64,000 nt of DNA from a bacterium (lineage in GTDB: Bacteria > Acidobacteriota > Thermoanaerobaculia > Multivoradales > J023): the NCBI GenBank assembly GCA_024226315.1, contig JAAELT010000333.1, positions 1 to 64,000 on the forward strand, written 5' to 3'. The first letter of the stretch is position 1. Every line of letters starts with the position of its first letter. Both the position numbers and the translations under genes were made by a program. The notes under the pieces were generated by a model, which was not told where the DNA came from, did not search any database, and saw only the letters and a program-made list of their open reading frames with translations. Shown here one piece after another: positions 51,107 to 60,282 of this stretch.

Positions 51107-52285
51107 ATGCGTCTTGCGGTGGTCTGTTATCCGACCTACGGCGGCAGCGGCGTCGTCGCGACCGAGCTGGCCCAGGCGCTCGCCCAGCGCGGGCACGAGA
51201 TCCATATGGTCTCCTACGAGCGCCCCTTCCGCTTCGATGCCTCCCAGGAGCACCTGCACTTCCACCAGGTCGAGGTCAGCGACTACCCGCTGTTCCGCTA
51301 CCAGCCCTATCAGCTCAACCTGACCAACAAGCTCATCGAGCTGGTCGAGAACCACGGGGTGGAGGTGATCCACAGCCACTACGCCATCCCCCACGCCCAG
51401 GCGGCCTGGATGGCGCGCGAGGTGCTGCGCGAGGAGCGCGGCCTCGACGTCAAGCTGGCGTGCACCCTCCATGGCACCGACATCACCCTGGTGGGCATCG
51501 AGCACAGCTTCTACGAGCTCACCCACTTCTCCATCCAGCGCCAGGATCTGCTGACCGCGCCCAGCTGCTGGCTGATCGGCGAGACCGAGAGGGAGTTCCA
51601 CATCCAACCGGACAAGATCATCGCCATCCCCAACTTCGTCGACCTCGAGCGGTTCCACCCGGCGGACGGCACCGCGACGCGGCGCGAGCTAGGGGCGGAG
51701 GGGCGTTTCCTGGTCACCCACGTGTCCAACTTCCGGCCGGTGAAGCGGGTGTCCGACGTGGTCAGTGGTTTCGCGGCACTGCGCCGCCGGCAGGACGCGG
51801 TGCTGGCCCTGGTGGGCTCGGGCCCGGACCTGGAGCCGGCGCTCAAGCTGGCCGAGGTGCTGGGGGTGCGCGAGCACGTCCGCGCCCTGGGCAAACGGGA
51901 CGACCTGGAGACCATCCTCCAGGCTTCCGACGTCTTCTTCCTTCCCAGCATGGTGGAGAGTTTCGGGCTGGCCGCGCTTGAGGCCCAGGCCTGCGGCTGC
52001 CCGGTGATCGGCTACCGGGCGGGCGGCCTGCCGGAGGTCGTGGTAGACCGGGAGACCGGCATCCTGTGCCCCGCCGGCGAGGACGTTTGCATGGGTACCC
52101 TGGCGGCCGAGCTGCTCGAAGACCGGGATCGCTTTCTCGCCATGCGCGAGGCCTCCCGCCTCAACGCCAAGAAGTTCGCTACCGGGCCGATCGTGGACGG
52201 CTACGAGAAGGCGCTGTGCTGCCTGGTGCACGCCGACCGGGTGTGCGACGCGCCGACGATGGCGGCGTGCACGCACACGATGTAG
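51107..52285 (+). CDS. bshA: N-acetyl-alpha-D-glucosaminyl L-malate synthase
   Basis: A 392-residue GT4 glycosyltransferase that joins GlcNAc from UDP-GlcNAc to L-malate, the first step of bacillithiol synthesis. It has CYPTYGGSGVVATELA at the N-terminus, HSHYAIPHAQAAW, ACTLHGTDITLVG, HVSNFRPVKRV and FLPSMVESFGLAALEAQACG with the EX7E glutamates. The match to BshA, rather than to other GT4 proteins, rests on these motifs. The start follows GGGAGG. bshB and bshC are not in the window. The final codons are Thr/His-rich, and the stop codon lies in a perfect 20-bp tandem duplication (52,269-52,308). Confidence 0.9.
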   Translation: MRLAVVCYPTYGGSGVVATELAQALAQRGHEIHMVSYERPFRFDASQEHLHFHQVEVSDYPLFRYQPYQLNLTNKLIELVENHGVEVIHSHYAIPHAQAAWMAREVLREERGLDVKLACTLHGTDITLVGIEHSFYELTHFSIQRQDLLTAPSCWLIGETEREFHIQPDKIIAIPNFVDLERFHPADGTATRRELGAEGRFLVTHVSNFRPVKRVSDVVSGFAALRRRQDAVLALVGSGPDLEPALKLAEVLGVREHVRALGKRDDLETILQASDVFFLPSMVESFGLAALEAQACGCPVIGYRAGGLPEVVVDRETGILCPAGEDVCMGTLAAELLEDRDRFLAMREASRLNAKKFATGPIVDGYEKALCCLVHADRVCDAPTMAACTHTM

Positions 52286-52317
52286 CCGGCACGCACACGA
52301 TGTAGCCGGCACCGGCC

Positions 52318-52369
52318 GCACGGGAATGAATCCCCGTGCTACAGAAGGCCAAGCCCGCTGAAGCGGGCT
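52318..52369. repeat. REP-like double palindrome between bshA and the M56 gene
   Basis: Two palindromes, GCACGGGAATGAATCCCCGTGC-like at ~52,320-52,340 and AGCCCGCTGAAGCGGGCT at 52,352-52,369, sit between the convergent ends of bshA and the M56 gene. They resemble REP-type repeats and could serve as a shared terminator region, although neither is followed by a U-run. Same broad family as the repeats at 8,424 and 58,870. Confidence 0.6.
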
Positions 52370-52380
52370 CCGGGGAACAG

Positions 52381-54008
52381 TTACTCTCCGATCGTCGCCA
52401 GCACGCGCTCGCGCTCGTGCTCCGAGTCGACGGTGTCCAGGACCTCGAAGAAGGTTTCGGTGGGCTCGATGCCTCTGGCGGTCAGCTCGATCAGCAGCTC
52501 GGCCAACTCGTGGTCCGAGCCGATGGTCGAAGCCGATGTCAGCACCGCGTCCAGCACCTCGGCCTCCAGCTCGCGCTCCAGTAGCAACTGTAGAGCGCGG
52601 GCCAGCGCATGATCCGAACCGATCGACCGCGTAGCCAAGACGTAGGCCAGGAGCGCCCCGCGGTCGTTGAGCTCGCGGCTGGAGACCAGGCGCAGGAGCT
52701 CCGAGAGCTCGTGGTCGGAGCCGATCTCCGATCCCGCCAGGCGCAGCGCGCGCGCGAGCTCTCCGGTACTCGGCTCGGCCTGCTCGAGCAGCTCCTCGAG
52801 ATAGGTCCGCGGGGCCTCGGGCGGCAGCGGAGCTTCCGGAGCCGGCGCGGGTACGGGTGCAGCCTCGGGCTCGGGGGCCTCGGGCGCGGCCGGCGGCTCG
52901 GGCGGCAGCGGAGCTTTCGGAGCCCGCGGGGCGACGGGGGCCGTCTCGGGCTCGGGGGCCTCGGGCGCGGCCGGCGGCTCGGGCGGCTGTGGGGCGGCGG
53001 CCGCCAGGGGCAGGGCAAGAACGCTCGCCGTCAGGCAGCTGACGAGCAGACGCGTGGCGGTGAGGGGAGCCCGGTCGCGCTTCTCGTCGAGGATCGCGAA
53101 GACCCGACCCGACAACGGCGAAGGCCGGGCCATCGCCACCGCCGCCACCGGCAAGCGGCCACGCGCGGTGCGAGCGGCCGCCAGCAGGTGATCGGCGTAG
53201 TCCGATGCTCGGGAGCCGGCGCTCAGCACACGGTCGTCACACGCATGTTCGCTCTCGACACGGAGCCGGTGCGCCGCCCACCAGACGAGAGGGTCGAACC
53301 AGTACAGAGCGCACGCCAGCTGGCTCCAGATCCGGGTCAGGGCGTCGTGCCGCCGGATGTGAGCCAGCTCGTGGAGCAGCACGTCTCGCCGCCGGCTCGC
53401 CGGCCAGCAGTCCGCGTCCTCCGGTAGCAGGATCACGGGGCGAAGGCTGCCCCAGGTCATCGGGACGGTGATCTTCGGGCTGATCAAGAGTCGCGGTGCG
53501 CGCCGGGCGGCGAGGCGCTCTGTGAGCTCGGCGAGCTGCTCGTTCCAAGCCTCGGATTCGACCGGCAGAGCCGAGCGGGCCAGAACCTGCCGTTGTCGAA
53601 TCCCGCGAACGAGAGGCACCAGAAGGAGAATGAAACCGGTAGCCCAGGCCGACATGACCACGGCGCTCCAGGATGGCAAAGAGCGTGGGCTTGGCAGCAG
53701 CGTCTCGGGGCCGGCCGCCGCGAGCGACGGAGAGCTCGCCGTCGAGACTCGTGGCGTACCGACCGGGCCGTCGTCGGTGGCCGAGGACGACGGAGGCTGC
53801 CGAGAGCCAGCACCCACACCAGGTGCCGGAACGCCGCGTTGCGCAGGCAGCTGGTCACCAACCCCGCGGCGGCGAGCAGCAGGGCGCCCTTGACCGCCGA
53901 GCCGAGCAGCACTGCGTGCCACGGCTCGCCGAGAGCGTCGAAGGCGCGGTAGACGGTGCCGTAGAAATCCGAGCCGAACGAGGAAGTCGAGTCACTCCAG
54001 ATGCCCAT
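52381..54008 (-). pseudogene. M56 (BlaR1/MecR1-like) metallopeptidase, apparent frameshift
   Basis: The N-terminal membrane part reads in one frame from the ATG at 54,008 (LLGSAVKGALLLAAAGLVTS, then NAAFRHLVWVLALGSL) and the rest in another frame (from about 53,830 onward), so a single-base slip near 53,780-53,830 breaks the gene. It is either a real frameshift or an assembly error. The second part has one more helix (AVVMSAWATGFILLLVPLV), the zinc motif LLHELAHIRRHD, ESEHACDDRVL, and a Pro/Glu-rich linker, ending with repeated GSDHELxELL units. BlaR1-type proteins sense a signal and cleave BlaI-type repressors. The blaI-like gene lies 3 bases upstream on the same strand. Confidence 0.8.
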
Positions 54009-54011
54009 CGC

Positions 54012-54395
54012 TTACCGTCCTTTCTTTCTCGCCTCGTCCACGAGGCCCGCCAGGTGTTGGAGCTCGTCCTCGGAGAGGTTGTCGGCCTCCATGTCGAGCA
54101 GGGCCGCCACCGCCCTGGAAGCCGAACCGCCGAAGAACGTCCGCAGGACCCGGCGCATCGCCGACTCCCGCGCCTGCCTGTAGGGCACCGTCGCCAGATA
54201 GACATAACGCGGCCCGTCCTGGCGATGTTGCAGGTGTCCCTTTTCCTCCAGGATGCGCAGCAGGGCTCGGACCGCCGAGTAACTCGGCGGCTCGGGCAGC
54301 GCACCCCGCACGTCGGCGACCGTAGCCTCGGAGCGCTCGTAGATGATGTCCATGATCTGTCGCTCTCTGCGACTCAGTCCGTCGACTTGTGTCAT
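54012..54395 (-). CDS. BlaI/MecI-family transcriptional repressor
   Basis: A 127-residue winged-helix repressor: LSRRERQIMDIIYERSEATV, then SYSAVRALLRILEEKGHLQH and RYVYLATVPYRQARESAMRR, ending in a dimerisation helix. BlaI-type repressors bind TACA/TGTA- or AAG..CTT-like dyads and are removed by cleavage by a BlaR1-type sensor, here the gene immediately downstream. The start follows GGAGA. Two inverted repeats lie ~45 bases upstream, so it probably represses its own operon. No beta-lactamase gene is in the window; in acidobacteria such pairs often control other targets. Confidence 0.92.
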   Translation of the reverse strand: MTQVDGLSRRERQIMDIIYERSEATVADVRGALPEPPSYSAVRALLRILEEKGHLQHRQDGPRYVYLATVPYRQARESAMRRVLRTFFGGSASRAVAALLDMEADNLSEDELQHLAGLVDEARKKGR

Positions 54396-54437
54396 CCGGT
54401 CTCCAGGATTCGATTGCTGGTCTGCCGATACCGTCCT

Positions 54438-54467
54438 GCTAAGAACTTAGCATGCTAAGATATTAGC
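54438..54467. promoter_or_regulatory. Paired operator dyads upstream of the BlaI-like gene
   Basis: GCTAAGAACTTAGC (54,438-54,451) and GCTAAGATATTAGC (54,454-54,467) are two adjacent 14-base dyads, centres 16 bases apart, with arms GCTAA(G) and (C)TTAGC. They lie 43 bases upstream of the repressor start, in an AT-rich stretch. A BlaI-type repressor is expected to use dyads like these; the link is by position and symmetry. Confidence 0.7.
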
Positions 54468-54671
54468 ACTGAGATCCCGTATGTCAAGGGGGAAGCTGAA
54501 ACGTCTTGCGGCGGCTGAAACGTTTCGGGGAACCACGGCACTACAGTCGAGAGTCAATGTTGTCAGTGGAGCGGACCTCTGTCGGCGCGTCGCCCAGGCG
54601 GCGTGCTCGCGGTCATTCAACTTCTCCGGCTCGCTGAAGGCCTCGCAGGCCCGAGGCTTCCGTCTCCTCCG

Positions 54672-57600
54672 ATGAGTGTTCCATTAGCGTCAACTGCATC
54701 GATCGGTACGGACCGGTTCCTGATCCGGGAGAAGCTCGGCGCGGGGGCCTTCGGTGACGTCTTCAGGGCCTACGACCGTGAGCTCGAGACGACGGTCGCT
54801 CTCAAGACCCTGCATCGCGCCGATCCGGCGGCCTTCTACCACTTCAAGAACGAGTTCCGCTCGCTGGCCGGCGTCACCCATCCGAACCTCGTCCAGCTCT
54901 ACGAGCTGGTGTCCGAGGGCGACCGCTGGTTTTTCACCATGGAGCTGGTGGAAGGTCTCGATTTCATCGAGCATGCCGGCGCCTCGGCCGAGGAGCTGAC
55001 GGAGACCACCCAGGTGCACCCATTGACCGCTCCGGTCGTCCAGCAGGACTTCGACCGGCTGCGGCGGGCCTTGCATCAACTTGCCGAGGGGCTCTGCGCC
55101 CTGCATCGTGCCGGCAAGCTGCATTGCGACATCAAGCCGCCGAACGTCCGCATCACCGCGGAAGGTCGGTTGGTACTGCTCGATTTCGGCCTGGTGTACG
55201 ACCTGGGAGGAGAGCGGTTCCAGACCATGGAAGGCGAGGTGCGAGGGACACCGGCCTACATGGCTCCAGAGCAGGCCCTGGGCCGGACGGTCACCGAGGC
55301 CAGCGACTGGTATGCCGTCGGCGGTGTGCTCTACGAGGCTTTGACCGGTGAGCTACCGTTCTCCGGCTCGGTGCTGCGGGTGCTCCAGGAAAAACAGTTG
55401 GCCGACGGTCCGTCGCCGCGCAAGCTCGTCCCCTACCTGCCCGACGACTTGGCCGAGCTGTGTGAGGATCTGCTGCGCCGCGACCCCGCGGACCGCCCGA
55501 CCGGCGCCCAGGTGCTCGACCGGCTCGGCGGCGGTTGGACGCCGCTGCCGGAGCTCGGCGCGGCGCGTGACGGCAAGCTCTTCGTCGGTCGGGAGCCGCA
55601 GCTCGCGGCGCTCCACGACGCGTTCGCGTCGACCCGCGAGGGGCGGGCGGTGGCTGCCTTCATCTGCGGCGCCTCGGGTATGGGCAAGACCGCGCTGGTG
55701 GGCCGGTTCGTCGAGCAGGTTCGGCGGCGGCACCCGAACCTGGTGGTGCTGGGGGGCCGCTGCTACGAGCGCGAGTCGGTGCCCTACAAGGGGCTCGACG
55801 CCCTCCTCGACACCCTGAGCCGCTACCTCAAGCAACTACCGTTCGACGAGGCCGCCGCCCTGGTGCCGGTCCACGTGCGAGCCCTCGCGCGCCTGTTCCC
55901 GGCCCTGCTGCGGGTCGAGGCGGTGGCGGCCGCCTCGCGTGACGGGTTCGACGCGGGCGACGAGCTGGAGCAGCGCCGCCGGGCCCGGGCCGCCCTGCGT
56001 CAGCTGCTCGAGCGCCTGTCGTTGCGTCTTCCGGTGCTTCTCTTCATCGACGACCTGCAGTGGGGCGACCGCGACAGCGCCGACATGCTGGCCGATCTGC
56101 TGGCGCCGCCGAATCCACCGGCGGTGATGCTCATCGGTTGCACCCGCCACGACGGCGTGGGTGACGGCCCGGTGCTCCGGCGGCTGCTCCGCGACCAGGA
56201 AGACGACAGCACTGGCGGACCCATCGTGACGGACATGGCGGTCCACAAGCTCTGGTTCTCCGAAGCCGTCGCGCTGGCGACGAAATTGCTCGGCGAACGG
56301 CGGGCGCAGGGCGAGAGCCTGCCGCGAGCGATCGCGGTCGAGTCGCGAGGCAGCCCGTTTTTCGTAACCGAGTTGGTGCGGTACGCGCGCTCGGAGCTCG
56401 GGGCGATCGAAGGCGACGGCGGATTCGTCTCGACCGGCCTGAGCCTGGAGGGTCTGATCCGCAACCGGCTCGCCCGGCTGCCGGCGGGCGCTCGCCGGTT
56501 GCTGGAGTTGGTGGCGATCGCCGGCCGGCCGCTGGCCCTGGAGGTCGCCCTCGCCGCCGGCGGCCTCGGTCGCGAGTCGCAGGCCGCGGTGAAGCTGCTG
56601 CTGGCGAGGAGCCTGGTGCGCATGCGCAGCTCCCCACGGCGGGAGCTCGTGACCTATCACGACCTGATCCGGGAAAACGTGCTCCGGGGCATGGGCGATG
56701 CGAGTCAGTCGAGGCTACATCGTCTGCTGGCTGATGACTTCGAAGCCGGCGAGGCGGCCGATCCGGAAACCCTGGCCTTGCACTTCGAGGCCGCCGGCGA
56801 CAGCCGTCGCGCCACCGAGCTGGTCACGGTGGCGGCGCGCAAGGCAGTCGACGCCCTGGCCTTCGAGCGCGCCGTCCGGCTCTATCGCCTGGCGCTCGAG
56901 CTGGAGCTCACGCCACCCGTGCGGCACAACCTGCGGGTCGAGCTCGCCTTCGCGCTGGTCAACGCCGGCCGCCGGGCCGAGGCGGCGAACGCCTATCTGG
57001 CGGCGGCAGACGACGTGGAAGGGCACAAGGCTCTCGAGCTGCGCCGCCGCGCCTGCGAGCAGCAGTTCTTCGGTGGTGATTTCGCCGGCTGCCGGAGCTC
57101 GCTCGAGACGGTGCTGGCCTCGATCGGTCTGCGACTGCCCGAGAGCTCTACCCGCGCCCTGGCCTCGTTCTGCGGCCACCGCTTCCTGTTCAAGCTGCGG
57201 CGTCCGCGGTTCAGAGCACGGCCGGCGAACGAAGTTCCCCGGGAGCGGTCCTGGCAGCTCGACGTCCTTTGGTCGGCCTTCATCGTCTCGATGAGGAATC
57301 CGTTCCGCTCCATGGACTTCCAGGCGCGCTACCAGCTCCTGGCGATCGAGGTCGGTCACCCGGCCCACCTGGTGCACGCTCTGGCGATCGAGACCGCGAT
57401 CTCGGCGGTCCGCGGCGTGGCCAGGAGTGAGCGCACAGCGCGTCTCCTGAGCACCACGGCCGGCTTGGCCGAGCGCCTCGACGACCCTAACGCTTTGGCC
57501 GAGGTGTCATACGCCGGCGGCTTCGCGGCGCTTTTCGAGAGCCGGCTGAAGTCCGCCTGCGACTTGCTGGAGCGCTCGGAAACACTGTGGCGCGATCACG

Positions 57601-58463
57601 GCACAGACTTCTTCTGGGGCTCCAGCCGAGTCGCCGTTCTGCTGGTCCACGCCCTGGTCTTGAGTGGCCGCCTGCGCGATGTCGGCGAGCGCCTGCCTGG
57701 GCTGCTCAAGGACGTGGCGGAGAAGGGTAACGTCTACGACGAGGCCGATCTCCGCAGCCGCGCCTCTTGCGTGGCGCGGCTCGCCGCCGACCGTCCGCTC
57801 GAAGCCGCGAGGGAAATCGCGCGCGCCGAGGAGCTGCTGGACGCCCAGGTGGCCAGCGAGCTGTGGTCGTACACTGGCTTCCACCGCCTGCATTTCTACC
57901 ACCTGCTCGGCCGGGTGGAGATCGAGCTCTACCGCAACCGCGGCCAAGAGGCCTGGTCCGTTCTGGACCGGCGTTGGCGCCGGGCCAGGTGGTCGCTGTA
58001 CTTCCGCGTTCAGCTCATGCGCGCCGAGATCTGGAGCCTGCGCTGCCGCGCGGCATTGGCGGCGCTTGCGGCCCTCGGTGGCCGTTCCAGACGGGCCCGC
58101 CGGCTCGAGGGACGGATCACCCGCGGCCTGAGGCGGCTCGAGGCCGAGGGCCTGACCTGGACCGACGCCTTCGTCGGCTCGCTCCGGGCGGGCCTGGCCA
58201 CCCTCGATGGCCGCGACAGCGAGGCCATCGGGCTGCTGACCACCGCCGAGGCCCGCTTCGAATCCGCCGACTTCGCGCTCCACGCCGCGGTCTGCCGCCG
58301 CCGCCGTGGCCAGCTCCTCGACACCGCCGGCGGCCGTGAGCTTGTCCTTGCCGCCGACACCTGGATGAGCGGCCAGGGGATCCGCAGCCCGCGGCGGATG
58401 TCCCGCGTCCTGGTGCCCGGCCTCTGGTCGCCGCACGCCTCCCAGACGCGCTCGTCCGAGTGA
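54672..58463 (+). CDS. Giant Ser/Thr kinase fused to an AAA/STAND ATPase and TPR-like regulator
   Basis: A 1,263-residue cytosolic regulator. Residues ~15-280 are a protein kinase: LGAGAFGDVFRAYD glycine loop, VALKTLHR lysine, HCDIKPPN (~151; Cys replaces the usual Arg of HRD), DFGLV and the MAPEQ activation-loop end. Residues ~310-650 are an AAA ATPase of STAND type with GASGMGKTAL (~335) and LFIDDLQW (~459). The remaining ~600 residues are helical repeat (TPR-like). This kinase-ATPase-repeat layout is known from acidobacterial and cyanobacterial signalling kinases. No membrane helix is seen. The ATG at 54,672 was chosen because the kinase begins soon after; a GTG further upstream is possible. 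Confidence 0.9.
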   Translation: MSVPLASTASIGTDRFLIREKLGAGAFGDVFRAYDRELETTVALKTLHRADPAAFYHFKNEFRSLAGVTHPNLVQLYELVSEGDRWFFTMELVEGLDFIEHAGASAEELTETTQVHPLTAPVVQQDFDRLRRALHQLAEGLCALHRAGKLHCDIKPPNVRITAEGRLVLLDFGLVYDLGGERFQTMEGEVRGTPAYMAPEQALGRTVTEASDWYAVGGVLYEALTGELPFSGSVLRVLQEKQLADGPSPRKLVPYLPDDLAELCEDLLRRDPADRPTGAQVLDRLGGGWTPLPELGAARDGKLFVGREPQLAALHDAFASTREGRAVAAFICGASGMGKTALVGRFVEQVRRRHPNLVVLGGRCYERESVPYKGLDALLDTLSRYLKQLPFDEAAALVPVHVRALARLFPALLRVEAVAAASRDGFDAGDELEQRRRARAALRQLLERLSLRLPVLLFIDDLQWGDRDSADMLADLLAPPNPPAVMLIGCTRHDGVGDGPVLRRLLRDQEDDSTGGPIVTDMAVHKLWFSEAVALATKLLGERRAQGESLPRAIAVESRGSPFFVTELVRYARSELGAIEGDGGFVSTGLSLEGLIRNRLARLPAGARRLLELVAIAGRPLALEVALAAGGLGRESQAAVKLLLARSLVRMRSSPRRELVTYHDLIRENVLRGMGDASQSRLHRLLADDFEAGEAADPETLALHFEAAGDSRRATELVTVAARKAVDALAFERAVRLYRLALELELTPPVRHNLRVELAFALVNAGRRAEAANAYLAAADDVEGHKALELRRRACEQQFFGGDFAGCRSSLETVLASIGLRLPESSTRALASFCGHRFLFKLRRPRFRARPANEVPRERSWQLDVLWSAFIVSMRNPFRSMDFQARYQLLAIEVGHPAHLVHALAIETAISAVRGVARSERTARLLSTTAGLAERLDDPNALAEVSYAGGFAALFESRLKSACDLLERSETLWRDHGTDFFWGSSRVAVLLVHALVLSGRLRDVGERLPGLLKDVAEKGNVYDEADLRSRASCVARLAADRPLEAAREIARAEELLDAQVASELWSYTGFHRLHFYHLLGRVEIELYRNRGQEAWSVLDRRWRRARWSLYFRVQLMRAEIWSLRCRAALAALAALGGRSRRARRLEGRITRGLRRLEAEGLTWTDAFVGSLRAGLATLDGRDSEAIGLLTTAEARFESADFALHAAVCRRRRGQLLDTAGGRELVLAADTWMSGQGIRSPRRMSRVLVPGLWSPHASQTRSSE

Positions 58464-58541
58464 TAAAGTCTGCCGCGCCGAGGCAGCCCGGCATTCCATC
58501 AAGACAATCACGATCCGGTCCGGTCCGGTAAGGAGAGCGCC

Positions 58542-58850
58542 ATGGGAGAGTACGTCAAGGTCGCCAAGACCTCGGAGATCGACGATCAGTGCGCCAAGTG
58601 CGTGGAAGTGGGCGGCAGGAACATCGCCCTGTTCAACCTGGGCGGCGAGTTCTACGCCATCGACGACCTGTGTACCCACGAGGAAGGCCCGCTGAGCGAG
58701 GGATACGTCGAGAACGGTGAGGTCGAGTGCCCCTGGCACGCCGCGCGTTTCGACATCAAGACCGGCAAGGCCCTGTGCGAGCCGGCCTACGAAGATCAGC
58801 CCAAGTTCAACGTCCGCGTCGTCGGCGACGATGTGGAGGTCGAGGTCTAG
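58542..58850 (+). CDS. Rieske-type [2Fe-2S] ferredoxin
   Basis: A 102-residue soluble Rieske protein. Cluster ligands are visible as CTHEEGPL (C-x-H) and CPWHAARFD (C-x2-H), with the usual 16-18 residues between boxes, and the beta-domain ends EPAYEDQPKFNVRVVG. It resembles ferredoxin subunits of dioxygenases or NirD-like proteins. It lacks a membrane anchor, so it is not the Rieske subunit of the cytochrome cluster at 15.5 kb. Its partner is not adjacent. The ATG follows AAGGAGAG. Confidence 0.92.
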   Translation: MGEYVKVAKTSEIDDQCAKCVEVGGRNIALFNLGGEFYAIDDLCTHEEGPLSEGYVENGEVECPWHAARFDIKTGKALCEPAYEDQPKFNVRVVGDDVEVEV

Positions 58851-58869
58851 CCGGCCGCCCGTCGGAAAG

Positions 58870-58963
58870 ACCCCGACGGGGTCAAATCCCATTGCCCAGG
58901 GCAAGCGTAGCGCCGCCCTGGGTCAGGTGGGGTCCCCGGGCGATCGACCCTGAAAGGGTCGAA
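58870..58963. repeat. Compound REP-like repeat downstream of the Rieske gene
   Basis: Three dyads in a row: ACCCCGACGGGGT (58,870-58,882), TGCCCAGGGC...GCCCTGGGT (~58,893-58,923) and GACCCTGAAAGGGTCG (58,946-58,961). This order of words (CCCCGACGGGG, CCCAGGGC..GCCCTGGG, ACCCTGAAAGGGT) is seen as an intergenic repeat in several high-GC genomes, in my experience. No transposase is nearby. Confidence 0.6.
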
Positions 58964-59375
58964 TCCCGTCCCGCAAGAACGCACCTCCAAGCCTCCCGGG
59001 CGGGAGTCAACGATCTCAGAGACCGGGAGCTCCCGTCTCTCCCTCAGGAGCAGGGATTCTGCTCCTGAGCGCCGCTGTTCCCGAAACAGGACACGATATG
59101 TCCCGTTTTTGTCCAACTTTCCCAAACTTTCTTTCGAAACTGGACATGATGTGTTCTTGCGCCGGCGCTTTCTGTCAGTCAAGATCCTCTCTGTATTCGA
59201 CGTTGTTGCCGGGCGGTGATTCTCGAAGATCCAGAACCGGCGGAAAGGAGGTGGAGATCGAGACGAGTGCAGTGCAGTGCAGTAGGCGGGGCGTCCCCGG
59301 CAGGGAGCGCTTCCGCCCATCTCGGCGGCTCGGTGAGTCGCCACCAGACACCCAACACACAAAGGAGGATACGAA
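58964..59375. other. Intergenic stretch with hairpins upstream of the acidic-tailed gene
   Basis: No gene is supported. There is a near-palindrome GAGACCGGGAGCTCCCGTCTC at ~59,019-59,039 and a perfect hairpin at 59,044-59,068 (arms TCAGGAGCAG / CTGCTCCTGA, loop GGATT), followed by an AT-rich segment that probably holds the promoter of the next gene. One hairpin could terminate the transcript of the Rieske region. Confidence 0.5.
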
Positions 59376-60233
59376 ATGAAAACGTTCGTCAAACCATCGA
59401 AACGCGGTACCGACTTCCAGAAGGCGCTGATAGCGCTGGAGGCGGCCGCAAGGGAGGTCTCGTTCGATGTCAGCACCGGCATGGACGGGGTGTTCCTGCC
59501 CTGGGTCCAGGAAGGGGAGACCCCTCCCAGCCAGGAGGAGTACCGTCAGAAATTGCTCGGGCGCTGGCTTCAGCATGTCCGGCAGCGGGTGATCGCCACG
59601 GATGAGGCGCATCAGGCCTCGATCCGGGTGGAGCGCATGCTGCGGTTCGAGCGCGATCAGGGCTCGTCCGAGATCCTGATCCGGCTCCGCGGCATTCGCA
59701 ACACTTTCGAGAAGGTCTACGGCGAGGGCAAGGCGGCCGTGCATCTCGGTCTCAGCGCCGACTTCCCGGAAGATCCGGTGGTGCTGCACCGATCCGGCCA
59801 GCGCCTCGTCCAGATGATGTCGGATCCGGAGCTCGAGCTGCCGGAGCCGGAGGTGAAGAGCGGCTCGATCGATCCGGCGGAGCTGGTCCAGGACCTGAAG
59901 CCGCCGGTGGAGCGGATGGGAGCCGCGTTCGAGCAACTGGCGGTGCAGAAACGCCGCACGCAGTTGGCGCTCAAGGAGAAGACGGAGGCCTTCGACCTTG
60001 CCCGTTACGCGGGCGGCCGTGTCGCGCGCTATCTGGAGGCGCTGAGCTACCTGTCCGGCGAGGATTTCCACGCCGATCGGGTACGCTTGTCGTCCCACGT
60101 GAAGGTCCTGGAAGCCGCGCCGGAAGAGGAAGAAGACCCTGACACCGAGTCGGGCGAGCAGGTCGAGGCGGCGGGCGAGACGGAGCCGGAAGGCGAGGTC
60201 GAGTCGATCGAGGAGGAGACCGAGCAAGAGTAA
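59376..60233 (+). CDS. Protein of unknown function with acidic tail
   Basis: A 285-residue, soluble, mostly helical protein. It starts MKTFVKPSKRGTDFQKALIA with a strong AGGAGG site. The middle contains YRQKLLGRWLQHVRQRVIAT and a region of long helices (AAFEQLAVQKRRTQLALKEK) before a Glu-rich, Gly/Ser-poor C-terminal tail of ~40 residues (E-E-E-E-D-P-D and similar). I recognise no family or catalytic motif. A clear factor-independent terminator follows the stop, so it is a monocistronic and probably well-expressed gene. Confidence 0.7.
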   Translation: MKTFVKPSKRGTDFQKALIALEAAAREVSFDVSTGMDGVFLPWVQEGETPPSQEEYRQKLLGRWLQHVRQRVIATDEAHQASIRVERMLRFERDQGSSEILIRLRGIRNTFEKVYGEGKAAVHLGLSADFPEDPVVLHRSGQRLVQMMSDPELELPEPEVKSGSIDPAELVQDLKPPVERMGAAFEQLAVQKRRTQLALKEKTEAFDLARYAGGRVARYLEALSYLSGEDFHADRVRLSSHVKVLEAAPEEEEDPDTESGEQVEAAGETEPEGEVESIEEETEQE

Positions 60234-60282
60234 GTGACCGAAACGGGGACTCGAGCTCGCTCACGCCCCCGCCGAACGTCTG

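Noticed and set aside
52381..53922. M56 gene starting at an ATG near 53,922 as an intact shorter gene
   Set aside because: The first ~50 residues in that frame are Arg/Gly/Pro-rich shadow sequence, whereas the expected N-terminal membrane helices are encoded in the other frame upstream.
58542..58850. Rieske subunit for the cytochrome b/c cluster
   Set aside because: It is 37 kb away, soluble, and of the dioxygenase/NirD ferredoxin type rather than an anchored bc-type Rieske.
58944..58970. tRNA T-arm (GGTCGAATCC)
   Set aside because: The rest of a cloverleaf is missing; it is part of the REP-like palindrome GACCCTGAAAGGGTC.
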